From Cyathus striatus (Eukaryota; Basidiomycota; Agaricomycetes; Agaricales; Nidulariaceae): 64,000 nucleotides of DNA. The notes beneath the pieces were generated by a model, which worked only from the letters and a program-made list of their open reading frames with translations, did not search any database and had not been told where the DNA came from. The position numbers were made by a program, and so were the translations under genes. Positions 51,634 to 63,456 of this stretch are shown here, one piece after another. Each line of letters begins with the position of its first letter. Positions within the stretch are counted from its first letter, which is position 1. The stretch lies in contig JAOVFP010000004.1 in NCBI GenBank assembly GCA_025738555.1, positions 3,720,001-3,784,000 of the forward strand, written 5' to 3'.

Positions 51634-54600
51634 ATGGTCCCTGTTCCTCTCGCTGCTCGCCACTCCCGCTCTTCCAGGTTAATCTACGCAACTCTATCAC
51701 TTGTTACTCATTATGTTTCACGCTTTCTATACGAAGGCATTGACCCAAATGAACCCGATATCACTGCCGGGCTTCACTCGTTCGCAAAACGCAAAACTGA
51801 ATTCGACCCACATAAGCCGAGATTCGTCGTCTTTGCTGTGCTCATTCCTATCCTTGTCCTTATGTCTGGACTGTTTGCCGGTCTGACATTAGGCTATATG
51901 AGCTTGGACGAGACCCAGCTCCATGTATTAAGCATCAGTGGTACCCCGTAAGCACCAGTTTATTGTCGCCTTGGATAACTCTGATAATTTTCTTTTGTAT
52001 GTTTACAGGAAGCAAAAAGAGTATGCTAAAAAGATCAAGCCCATCCGACAGAACGGCCACTTACTCCTTGTTACACTTCTACTATCGAACATGATTGTAA
52101 ATGAGTCTCTGCCTGTGATAGCAGACCCTGTTCTTGGAGGCGGCTTCCAAAGTGTAGTCGTCAGCACGGTGCTGATTGTGATGTAAGTTTCAGTAGGCAA
52201 GGAGAATCGGCTTGGTATCCCCATTTAGTGAGAGGGTGAGAAAATGTTTGTGGCTCGCGAGGACTGTTCTTTCGGCATTGCAGAAATGCAGAAAGGATAC
52301 TTAACATGACGTCACGCGTTCACTGTGCACGTCGATCGCGTCTGCCATGTGTACATGGTGGGATCGGCGCCTTGGTACTGCCAAGGTCCATGCCTAAACT
52401 CTCCAGAACCCGCTTGGCGGCTTGACCGGCATCTGCGCTAGGTTTCCACCGAGCCTTATTTCGCTTTCCTTGCCAATTCCTTGCACCTTGCAGTTGAAGC
52501 TGTAGCTGACCTTGCTGTCCTCCAGTTTCTCGGAAATCATACCACAGTCGCTTTTCACTCGCCATGGACTCTATCTGGGAGCAAAGATGGCCGGATTTAC
52601 CAAGTTTCTTATTTACACCATGGTGCGCACGTTCCAGGGAGATGATAGCCCTACTTAATTCAAATGCTATATTTAGGGAATCCTTGCATGGCCAGTCGCG
52701 AAGCTATTGGAATTCATCCTCGGGTCCCATCATGGCATTATTTATCGTCGTTCAGGTAATAACGACCCTCTATTTATTTTAACCGCGACGTCTGACTGAA
52801 ACTTGCCCCACTAGAACTTAAAGAACTTATTGCAATGCATTCATCACACGCTACCCATGGCGGCGATCTTAAGACAGACACCGTGACCATTATTGGTGCC
52901 ACTCTCGACTTGCAAGAGAAAGTAGTTAAACAGGTGCAGCTTGATCATGGAATTCTTTGTGATCTGAAACCTCAGTTGATGCTCGCATTTTAGGCCATGA
53001 CTCCTATTAGCGATGTTTTCATGCTTGACATAAACTCAAAGTTAGACTACAATCTGCTTAAGAAAATTTGTCAAACCGGCCACAGCCGTGTACCTGTTTA
53101 TGAAGAAATCGAGGCTCCAGCCTCTGTAACCTTACCGGCTACTACGATGGTGATGGAAAGTAACGGGCTGAAGAGTGCTCAGGCGACTCAGAAAGTTAAG
53201 AAAATTCTTGGTATCTTGCTTGTTAAACAATGTGTCTTGTTGGACCCGAAAGGTGTGTAACTCTCAATTCTGGACTATTTATTCGAGCCAAATTCAGAAT
53301 ACAGATGCCACTCCACTTCGAAATATTCCCTTAATAAGGTCCCTTTTGTTCCTAATAACGAGCCTTTGTTGGGCATCTTGGACAAATTCAGGAAGGGAGG
53401 AGTCACATGGCAATCGTTAGCCGGTTCAGCAAAGAGAAGGTAAGTTATTATAGTTAGTATACTGAAATCATTAACTAGCGAGTATCAAAATTATAGGCTG
53501 CTAGCGTGAAGAAAGCAGTGAAACGTGGTCTTGCGCAGCGATTCGCGAGCGCGTTGGGATGGGCGACTCTAGTGATAGTGACTCCGACAGTGAGAAAGAC
53601 TCAAGTGGTGATGAGAAGTCTTCTGGCAAAGCTCGTAAGAAACGCTCAGCGCATCGCCGTCTTATATCTAGCCTAAGGAACCGCGATATTGAGGAAGGAA
53701 CTGAAGACGGTGAAACCCTGAAAGAAGAAGCGCCTTCTCACAGTCCTATCGAGATCGAATCTAATCTAAAGTCTCAACGAAAGATCACCATTGTAGATTC
53801 TGAGGACGGCAAGCGAAGTAAGAGGACCAGTTTCCAGATCCCAAGGCCCTCGGTTGGCATTTCTGGACTTGAGCAAAGCATGCCTGCAGATGCCGTTCTG
53901 GCTAAAGAAGGCGCAGAACAGGTGAGCATAATATCCTATAATAAATACAATGACTGTAACGTGTTATTACTAGTTTCTTCAAGGATTTGATCCCGCTGTT
54001 ATGCCTCTAGGGATTATTACCCTCGAAGATGTGTTGGAAGGTGAATATATGTGATACGCCATTGCTGACGGTTGTTACTCACATCTTTATGGCAGAGCTA
54101 ATTGGTGAAGAAATATATGATGAATTTGATCCGCAAGGTGCCCACGGAGATCCCTACGAATTGCCGCCTAGTAAGGCTGAGGAAGCTGCCAATGCGGCCA
54201 ATGTTGCTATGGACCCTACAACTATCCTTCCAGTCATCAAAGCACCAACACCTATTTTGAGGCCAATTGCTCTCAAAGGCATGCGACTTTTCAGACCCAA
54301 AAGCGCACCGCCTACGGAGAGGAACCCAGCAGTGGGGGAAAACGCCGTTGCTCAGGAAATGCCATCTCTTCCTCGTGCAGCAGATCAGAATGAAGATTCC
54401 GCTCCTGCATCGATGATGCCTGTTCGCAGCTCTAGTTATCATTCTATCCCATCCATTGTAACCAATACAAACGACGGTCTTCCTTCTGAAATAACTCTCA
54501 CCAGTGCCGCACAAGTAGTTAGTCCACTGGCCATCCCTGCGCAACTTCTACAAGTATCGACAAGAGGTGCATCACCCTCACCTTCGTTGGAAGCTGTTCT

Positions 54601-54946
54601 ACTCGAGCGCAAGCGCAGACAACTTGGAGCGGTAACTGCTAGTGCGCCTGTCTCTTCAGCTGCATCAACGACAAGTCTTGTGGGTGGTGTATCTATTTCT
54701 TCTGGAGCACCCGTCAGCGCAGTGTCTTCGGCTGGCACCTCACTCGTGCGCCCAACGAGTGCGAAACCAAATCGATTTAAGAGTAGTCCTTTAGGTGTAC
54801 CCATTTCAGACAAGATCAAACAAGAAACTAAGAGTGCTGCAGAAGACGAGGTTGGAGTTGGTAACGAAGAACATGCCAACGCCAGCGAGGAATATGGTAA
54901 CACTATACCGAACGAGCATAATAAACACGGCCCAGACAAACAATGA
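51634..54946 (+). CDS. CNNM/Mam3-type membrane protein (DUF21 + CBS pair)
   Basis: Relative of yeast Mam3 and animal CNNM proteins, which affect Mg2+/Mn2+ handling at vacuole or plasma membrane. The ATG at 51634 starts MVPVPLAARHSRSSRLIYAT. The DUF21 helices contain FVVFAVLIPILVLMSGLFAG, LTLGYMSLDETQLHVLSISG, LLLVTLLLSNMIVNESLPVI and, after a long intron, FSEIIPQSLFTRHGLYLGAK. The CBS pair follows: AMTPISDVFMLDINSKLDYN with GHSRVPVYEE, then a second half ending GIITLEDVLEELIGEEIYDE. An acidic Ser-rich insert (GDSSDSDSDSEKDSSGDEKS) interrupts the CBS region, and a ~270-residue disordered tail ends the protein. Around 900 aa and at least nine introns, one of them 343 nt (52183-52525). Joins near 53245-53560 are not fully resolved. 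Confidence 0.88.
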
Positions 54947-55155
54947 TTGGGGATCAGGAAAATTAATGTTGTGTCTGAAATTGTTGTCTTTCACGCTATT
55001 TGTTCCATGTGTACATCTGTTCTTTTTGTGACCACTTTTAGTGTTACTTTTGCATTTGAACTATGTAAATAACCTACTTAAATATCGGTAGAAAAGATTG
55101 TACTACAGCAAGTCGAAGAATTTACAAAGGAATCAGATGCATACTTAATGGCATA

Positions 55156-56462
55156 TTACTGACGATGCACAGTCAGTAAGTGTCTTGCATTCAATGCTGG
55201 AAATTGGTTCTTAAATTCTTCGAGATCAATGCACTTGGGACCAGACGAAGCGAGGGTGATAACAGCCTCAAACTTTTTCAGCGAGTGAAATACTGGCCGC
55301 GCAAGACACTCATCAAGAGCTCTCCACTTGATCCAGTCAAGTCCTTCACTTTGTTTCTTGACAATATTAGTTAGAACAAACACCTCTTCCAATGGATGCG
55401 ATGTTGAGATGTTCTCAAGCATTTTAGTCATACATCCCCCAGGACAGAGGTTAACGGACCAAGGTAGGCCATAAATTTGTAGACGTCGCAGCTTTGGTGT
55501 GTAACTCAGGTCTATGGTGCCCTGTGTACAAGTCAAAACTTCTGGGGCTACAAGTTATGTTAGTAAGTAAAGTTCAGATACCAATAAACTGCTAGTGCAA
55601 TTAACTTACATGAGGGTGCCCACATCTCCAAGGACTCTAGATTAGAGCCTGTCGCTTGAATATACTGATTTGTAGCTTGAACATCATCGACTTGGGATAG
55701 ATATAATTCATTAACAGACGAAACATCAAGTGGACACAAGACTGGGTCCTGTAAGAATGATAACCACGCCACAATCATAGTTGTCTCAACCACCAATTTC
55801 TTGAGAGGTGCACGCCTAGATGACGAAAGACAATGAGTACTAAGGGCTTCGCCATGAAGAGCTCGCTCCTCTAACAAAAAGCTCAACCCTTCGACACGTA
55901 TAAAGGCCAGAGTAAGGACTTTCAGCCCAGGCGAGTGCCCAATAACGCGTGTAAGGTCTTTGGTGCGCGAAAAGTAGCAATTACGAAGTTCGAGTTGTAG
56001 AAGGTTCGGCGATGAATATATCCTTGTAAGTGCCTTCCGGAAACTCGCCCCAAGTTGGGTCCACTGAATTTGGCACAGACGAAGAGTGTGCACTCTCTCC
56101 AGCATTTCAAGAATGCATGTGAAGATGAGTTCTGAGACGCGCCAGCGAGATGAACCCAGCTCGCTGTCATAAGTAACTCTTACTTCCCTAATAAGAGAAG
56201 CAACGACAGGTTTGCGATTGATGATTGCGACGAGACGTTCATATTTCTTAAGGAACACAAGTTGACCTGCGTGATCCGCCCGTGTCTTCAGTGGTCTAGT
56301 GTAAGACGACAAGGGAACTGCGAAATCGACACTGTGGAAGAAATGAACTCGGCTTGACTGGTTCCAAGACCAACAGACGAGGCCGAGGGCTGCTAATGTG
56401 GGTTTGTCATCACGGAAGTAATCAAAGATGTGGTCAATAACCTCCTGGGGAATGTCGCGCAT
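55156..56462 (-). CDS. F-box domain protein (agaricomycete type)
   Basis: Probable substrate adaptor of an SCF ubiquitin ligase. The ATG at 56462 opens directly into the F-box: RDIPQEVIDHIFDYFRDDKP, TLAALGLVCWSWNQSSR. The remainder reads as irregular Leu-rich repeats, for example LERVHTLRLCQIQW, SPNLLQLELRNCYF, SPGLKVLTLAFIRVE and APLKKLVVETTMIVAWLSFL. One intron lies near 55548-55610, and the second exon continues YTPKLRRLQIYGLPW and ends NARHLLTVHRQ. About 415 aa. Such F-box/LRR genes are strongly expanded in mushrooms, and their targets are mostly unknown. The plus-strand frame at 55180-55374 is antisense. Confidence 0.88.
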
Positions 56463-56768
56463 GTGCTACCGCCGATTATGATAAGTACAGTAATGCGACC
56501 TGTAAATTTAAAATGGACGGTGTAAACATTTGAGTTGTTGCATTCCTGAAAGGCTGAATCCCGTCCGTGAGAGTTGTCAGAGTTTTCTACATAAGGGAAT
56601 AACAAAACACCAAGTACATAGCCTGAGAATAAATGGCCGCAAATCTGAGCTTACACGCTAAGTGCTTAGTATTAAGTGTGAGGATATAAGTGCATAGGAA
56701 CGAATCCATATATTTCAAACAAAAACTCGTTACACAATGAAATTAGCTTTCCTCTTTCCCTGGGACCT
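56463..56768. other. Intergenic region
   Basis: F-box promoter and GH7 3' flank in about 300 bp; no element recognised. Confidence 0.35.
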
Positions 56769-58440
56769 TTACTGACATTGGCTGTAGTACGGGTTAAGAA
56801 CGACACATTTAGACCCGCTAGCGCAAGCAGTTGGACCAGTCCAGCCTGTGCCGCCACTGTACGAAAATTATTTAGTAATTTCGAGCTTGACAGAAGCACA
56901 TGAAAACTTACCATTGACCATACTTTGTCTGAGTGGCGCCTGGAGCAGAAGAAGTACTGGTGGTAGATGGGGTAGAGGTAGGTCCACCGGGGTTGCTCGT
57001 ACTGGTCGGGTTAGTTGATGCAGTGCCGTTGAAGGTAGAGCCGATGTCGCCGAATCGAATGTTGGAGAAGATGACGGAAGCATTGGCAGCGGAGCTTTCG
57101 ACATCTGTTGGCTTTCCAGAGGAGGTAGCGCAGGTTCCACGAGAAATACCTGGCTTGGACGCATCGGCTGTAGTAGGGTAGCTGCTATCGAGCCAGAGCA
57201 TGTTGGCGGCATGATCATCCCAAACACTGAGAACCAAAACCATGCCATTGCCCAATGCCTTACCCATGGCAGCGAGTCCACCCTTGGTCTGGAAGCTGTT
57301 GGTGTCGCCGAAGGTGGTCTTCTGTGACGTGCAAAAATCGGTGGTGATCGAATCGTAGTTGCTCATTCCTGGGATGTTGACCTTAGAGTTTTGAATAACC
57401 TTACCGTTTTGAACATAGAGACGACGAATTTCGCTGAGAGTACCAGAGCTGCTGTTGTTGTTAGTGATAAACTGTGTGACAACAGTGAACTTCTGGCTGG
57501 TATCTACGGTCAAACCCTTGCCATAGAAGGATTTGTCGCCCATGCGGAATGAGTTAAAGTCGCAACCATCAGGATCGCAAAGGCCGCTATAGCGGCTACT
57601 GATAGCACAATCGTCCCCAGTGCAACGCGTTTGTCCAGAAACTGTGCAAGGATGCGGGGTATAAGCAGCGGAAACAACGTTGGCTTCCCAAATATCCATT
57701 TCGTTACAGCAGGAACCGTAGTTACCGGCTCCGGCGTTCGTATCATTGGGAGAGGGTTGCCATCCTACACTATTGGCCTAGGAAGCATAGGTGAGACAAA
57801 AGTCAAAATAAGTGCAATTGTATCTTACCTCTCCATTAATGAATTTGATATCGCGAGGACATTGAGAGTCACAGTACCCAGTGCCGTATTTGGCACCAGC
57901 TTTATTGGTAGAGTACTTGCTCAAGCCGCCGTCGGCGTCCATCTCGGAGAAGTAGAGAGCTCCGTTAAGGCCACAAGGGAGATTGGAGACGTCGACGTCG
58001 AACGTAAATTCTTGATTCAAGAGCTTAAACATCTGGTAATGGCTATCGTCGGCCAAGAGGTAGACGCGAGAACCAATGTTCTTCTGCTGGCTCTGAGTCA
58101 CGAACTTGAGGGTAAGAGCGTTGCCGCTGGTCGTGATACCATAAGTACCAGAGTAATCGGCTCCGTCGAGGGCACAATTAGAAGCACAGGTCTTTCCATC
58201 AGGGCAGAGGCTGGAGTCCCAAGTGTTGCCCGTGTAGCAGTTGGTATAACCACTGGTGGTGTGGAGCCAGCGCCAATTGGAATCTAGGACGACGGCACCT
58301 GCAGACTGTGTAGTGCAGCCACTAGATGTGCATTTTTGCCAGGGGAGTTTGGGGTGAGTCTCAGCCGTGTTCGTGCCAACTTGTTGGCCACGCGTCACAG
58401 TGAGGAGGGCGAAAGAAAAGAGAGCGACCTTGGAAAACAT
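56769..58440 (-). CDS. GH7 cellobiohydrolase I with C-terminal CBM1
   Basis: Secreted reducing-end cellobiohydrolase acting on crystalline cellulose. The ATG at 58438-58440 starts the signal peptide [19 protein letters not shown]; a more upstream ATG (58506) would bury it. The mature enzyme begins [20 protein letters not shown]. The GH7 core includes [17 protein letters not shown], and the catalytic site is [20 protein letters not shown] (nucleophile Glu, Asp and acid/base Glu). Loop cysteines are conserved ([17 protein letters not shown]). A Ser/Thr/Pro linker leads to the carbohydrate-binding module: QTKYGQ, then across an intron within the first Cys codon, [18 protein letters not shown] ... 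NPYYSQCQ. The CBM1 aromatics and four cysteines are intact. Three exons, about 510 aa. A TATTTAAG TATA-like box lies about 70 bp upstream. Confidence 0.96.
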
Positions 58441-60133
58441 CGAGTGATGCCTGTGTGGTTGTAACTGCTTTGCTGCTGCTGAACGATTGTTGATACTAGA
58501 ATGCATCTTAAATACTAGACCAGTTGTTCTGACAACGGAAAATGTCCGGCATGGCCAAACGATTCGGTGAAATATCTAAACGTTAGTGACACTCAAAAAA
58601 AAAGATAAATCAGACCACAGTTCCTCGGTCCGTCGAATAACACAGAAATACAGACAAGCCCGTTCGTACTGGACAACTCGCCTATCACAAGATCGGGCCA
58701 TGAACATAGGCATGCCATTTTTAGAACACGAGATTTGAACATCATATGAACTCATATAAGGCCTGGAAAAGCGTCCAAAGGGCAGGACTTCGGTCGTAAC
58801 ATGTGCTCCTCGACATTTGATCGAAGCTCAATGTAAGAATGCCAAGAGTGATCATGGGTACGGGTCATGGCTTCGGGCGTAATGTCAGATGCATTTAAGC
58901 CCGCTAGCTGCGAAGCAATCGAATTCAGAGTGCAACAAGAACCCGAGAACCGCCCGCAAAGAAACAGCAGGTCATTGGCACTGAATCTGATTCTTCTTTT
59001 GCCCCGGAGAAATCTTACATCCTGTTGGTTAGCAAGCCGAAGAAATAGCGTACATGTATAGCAAAAGAATGTGGAATCACTGCTACGTTCCGAATGTCAC
59101 CAGTATTTTGGTGATTTGAAAACCAGATCTGTGGATCGGACATTTCCAGTTACTAGGGTGGCCACTGCATATGCCTTTGTCCATTACAATCTTCCAGCAG
59201 AGACATTTCCATCCCTTTTTGAAGAATCGCATCCGTGGAGGACTATAGACGGACCTGAACCAGGTGACCTAAAGTATTCATCGTCCCCTCATCCCCTGGC
59301 TATTAACGCAAAGGTTCATTTTGACATGGCCCTATCGTAAAATGCACTGAGTATGCAATTTGGGGCATTGTCATATCAATCAGAATACGATAGCTGCGTC
59401 TTGAAAGCTATGCCTTCTCTCTCGGATAAATGAGATACATTCAAACTGACTTCCGGTACTTGATTGACATCCTCAAAGATAGAAATGTGCGTGGATTCAC
59501 CGTAAATGTTGAGAATTATTCACTACCTTCCCGGATATCAGCCGTGATATTCACAGATGAGGGCGAGGATGCAAAGGATGAGCCCATACGTCCGAGCCAG
59601 ACACACAAACAACGTCGATATTTGGAAGTATAAACGGGCACGAGTGCGCAAGACCTACATGCATGATTTTGTTAATCAAACGACAAAGTTGCACACTGAT
59701 CAGTGACCAAATTCAAAGGCTGTTTTGTTTTGTCATTAACTTGAAACTTACATGGGTGAATTATCCTTATTATCGTGTTTCTGCAGTTATAATGCAAAGT
59801 GCTTCTTCAAGTTCTTCAAGATTTAAGCAGGGACCTTAAAGCTTTACATAGACTTTAGAAGTAGTATTCTTAGATAGAAGTGCAACGAGATGGACGAGTT
59901 TTCATTGTCCGGTTGTGTCCGGGTCTTATTTGATTCCCGTGAGCACGTGATCCTGAGTCCTTACGACCCGTAGACTCCATACTACGCGCTTTACGATCTT
60001 CGCTCTTGAGCCACATTATCGCTTGCCTTGCACTTGTCTGGCGCGATATCCATCTTTCATTGTCAACCTGCTTCAGAATATCCCAGTTAATCTAAAATCT
60101 CAGTCCACTGTAAAACAGAAGTGCACATTTCCT
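58441..60133. other. 1.7-kb region upstream of the GH7 and APC2 genes
   Basis: Divergent spacer. Frames at 58867-59061, 59071-59340 and 59430-59633 are short and I recognise no family; the middle one starts only at GTG. A CACGTG E-box lies at 59945-59950, and a short poly-A run lies at 58595-58603. The 58441-59000 part should contain the cellulase promoter. No gene claimed. Confidence 0.4.
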
Positions 60134-63100
60134 ATGGCAAATGAAGCATTGAGAACTCAAGTCGGGGCGAAATGGCAGGAAGCCTTTAGCCGGTTGAACA
60201 GAGGAGAGCCGGGCATCTCAGGTCTTATGACGTTTGCACAGGTATGTAGAGAAGTCTTGTCACCCTTATCCTTGAACCAGTGAAGTTTCTCCTCCAGGCT
60301 TGGGTAATTGCAACGACCGTTTTACGTCCAAAGAATATATCTGATTGTTCAAGTACCGGAAAGGTTTATAGTGGGTAGCAACGGCGGCGCGCGTCATTTG
60401 ACTCTGAGCAGTGGAATATGTTATTAACAGCTAGGATAGGTGCGTCAGATAGTAGGGCTGCCCTCGCCTTAATCAACCAGTGCAGAGACTACCGGCCCTG
60501 CTCGAAACATTCCTGGGTATGTTTGCAATTAAAATCGACCTCTATCATGTTACTTACAGTGATAGATGATATAAGGAAACATTATCATCTTATTCTCTAT
60601 GAAATACAAGATTTTATGAGACAATATGAGGTGTGGCGACTGTTTCATTGCTTCGTATTTCGAACTTGGCCCTAACCTGAGGTTTTAAAAGGAATCTTTG
60701 GACACATCCATAATACGGACGATGGTTTTTCGCCTTGTAGAGTGGTATAAAGCGTGGGCACCTCAGCCGGAGTATGTGGTCCTCCAACTTTTCTCGTACG
60801 AGGGTTGAAATATAGATATGTGCAGACTTGGTAACACAATTCATGCTGCCTATACTCTAAACTATCAGACGCATCTCTTCTCTTCCCTTCCTCCTTCATT
60901 CTCGTCAGCATTTAAAAATCTTTGTGCCTCGACACTTCACGTCCCAGAACCCGATAACGAGGACGAAGACCCCCTCCCCACACCAGTCCCAGATCTACAG
61001 ATGTGGGAAGCATTCGAAACCCTTGGGCTAATTGATCGGTTCGAAAGTATTATCGCCAGTGTGGGTTACGAGCGCATTGAGCAGCATGTTCTAAAGACAT
61101 GCACCGGACAATGGGAAAACCCTATGCTGGAACAGCTGCGGGCTTGGATGTCAGAACGAGTTGTACCTTGGATGCTTATGATATATGCAAGGAATGCTTC
61201 CACATGTGAGCGGTTTTCTGTGTCACAATGTAATTGTGGCTAATCTATCTGTGGTGATAGCGGAAGAAGCAAGGACAATGTTACAAGGGGTTGGCTCACG
61301 GTTTGATTTTCACATCAACAAAACATTATGTGATCTAAGGTGGGCCAATATTGATCGTTTATGGTCGATCGCCCTATTCAGTTCATTGTAATAAGGACTC
61401 GGGAAATATTCGACATTATTATTGATTTTCCCGATTCTAAAGGCGCCTTGCAAGATCTTCAGGTCTTTAGTTGCCTTTCCCGGCCCTTTTTTGGTCTTCT
61501 GATTTAAACCATTTAGGATTGTCTACAAAGAGTAGATCAGCGGACGGCTCTGGTTACTGCTCTACGAAAAGCGTGAGATCTATAAGAGTGTTTAAACTTG
61601 CCTGCTGACTTAGAGTGTCAGGAACCGGAAACGGTTACTCCACCCAGGTGCAGATACGAAGCTAATTCTCGCCCAGTATGTTTCTACTATAAAATGTCTA
61701 CGAATTATCGATCCCCCTGGAGTATTATTATTCAAGGTTGCAGATCCCATACGGCGGTATCTTAGGTAGTCTTCATCGCGTCACTCTTTCTAAACCAGCA
61801 CATTGAATGATTTCAGAGGGAGGCCAGACACGATCCGGAGCATTGTAGCAAACCTTGTGGGCGATGACGACAATGGTGATTCATTAGTTGATGAGAACGA
61901 ACCAATACAGCCTCTTCAGCAACCGGACGTTGAGGACTACAGCGATCCTAACTGGGATCCAGAACCGATAGATGCAGGGCCCGGTACGTCACAGTTGCTG
62001 ATGAATGTATACAACACCTAAAATGTTGTCCTCTAAACCCAAAGAGTTTCGTACTAATAAGCCGAGTGACATCATTAGCACCCTTGTTAGCATTTACGAT
62101 TCCAAAGATCTTTTTGTGAAAGAGCTTCAAGTTCTCCTTGCTCAACGCTTGCTGGCCATCAGCAATGACGAAGTGGAAAAGGTTGAAAAGGAACGTCGGA
62201 ACGTTGAGATTCTCAAGATTCGTTTTGGAGAGGCCGCGCTTCAAGTTTGCGAAGTCATGCTACGAGATATGGCAGATTCCAAACGAATAGATAGTCATGT
62301 ACAATCTCAAAAACCCAGCGTAATGCATCCGACCATTTTATCGTCCAATTTCTGGCCTGCTCTTGGATCAGCGAAATTGTCATGCCTGGACAATTCCAAA
62401 AGTGAGCACTGGTATAGAAAAGTCCTTTTATATGTTGCTCATAGCATGTTAGGTTACAGGAAAGCTATACCAGAGAATTCCAGATTTTCAAGCCGGACAA
62501 AAGGCTTAAGTGGTTTCCTCATCTAGGCACCGTCACCGTCGAGCTGGAACTACAAGATCGCACGTTAGAAGTGAACGTACCTCCATTAGAAGCTGCGTTC
62601 ATCGAATTGTTTTCACAGAAAAGTAATTTCCACCTCTTTCTTTGCTGGATGCTTCTCTGATGCGCAAAATTAGATATATGGTCACTGGACGAACTTATGT
62701 CAGCAGTCGGGTCCGTTGACAAAAGCGCAGCCCTCAGAGCGTTGCTTACATGGGTGGATCACGGTGTACTCAAAGAAGACGAGGAAAATATGTTCAGATT
62801 GCTGGAAATCAAAGAAGAGGCAGCTATAAGAGAGAGGGAACATGTGCGAAGCTGGTATGTTTAAGTTATACCTGTCAACTACTTCGTCTTTCCTAATCTT
62901 CTTTTTCAGCACCTGTTCCAGATGACGTAACTCCGGTAGCGAGTCTACAGCAGCAACAAGCTGAGAAGATGCGTGTATACTGGAAGGTCAATCCACTTTT
63001 CCCATTAATTCACGATAGTTGACTCATATTTTTCAGTTTATCGAGGGCATGTTAACTAACCTTGGTCAACTTCCCCTTGACCGCATACAAAGTATGCTCA

Positions 63101-63213
63101 AACTCGCGCCTGGGTACGATCAGACAGTAGAGCAGTTGGGCAATTTCATGGACGCTGCAAGAAGAGAAGACCTTGTTACAGTACACGATGGGATATGGAA
63201 GTTAAAACGGTAG
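60134..63213 (+). CDS. Anaphase-promoting complex subunit 2 (APC2, cullin-like)
   Basis: Cullin scaffold of the APC/C ubiquitin ligase that drives mitotic exit. The ATG at 60134 gives MANEALRTQVGAKWQEAFSR. Recognisable pieces: LVEWYKAWAPQPEYV, MWEAFETLGLIDRFESII, LLHPGADTKLILAQYVSTIK and IDPPGVLLFKVADPIRRYLR. The cullin core follows: TIRSIVANLVGDDDNGDSLV, KELQVLLAQRLLAIS, HPTILSSNFWPAL, KPDKRLKWFPHLGTVTVELE and VPPLEAAFIELFSQ. The C-terminal winged-helix (APC2 domain) is YWKFIEGMLTNLGQLPLDRI ... DLVTVHDGIWKLKR. A one-base frameshift seems to separate FWPAL from VMPGQFQKLQ (62362-62382). Several 5' exon joins (60280-60840) are not resolved. Numerous introns; about 750-800 aa expected. Confidence 0.85.
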
Positions 63214-63456
63214 GCTGGTCGATTAACTTTTCTTTTGCAATCCATGTCTATTAGATCGATGTACTACATACCTACTGGTTCCATTAAACCTCGAATAAGT
63301 TTTTTCAGGATGAACATCATTTATACGGAAAACCGCCATGATGAAACATATACGTCAAATAGTCATTCATCTGCATCCTTTCCTGTCTATATAAGATTGA
63401 AAGGCTCATATCACAAAGGAAATTATACGTATACATAATAATCCAACACAAGCCAA

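Noticed and set aside
57631..58287. 218-codon plus-strand frame opposite the GH7 cellulase
   Set aside because: Antisense shadow of the GH7 exons with low-complexity Val/Gly/Ile composition.
59071..59633. Possible small gene with blocks such as AYAFVHYNLPAETFPSL
   Set aside because: The frame opens only at GTG with a stop just before, no splice-consistent extension was found, and no family is recognised.
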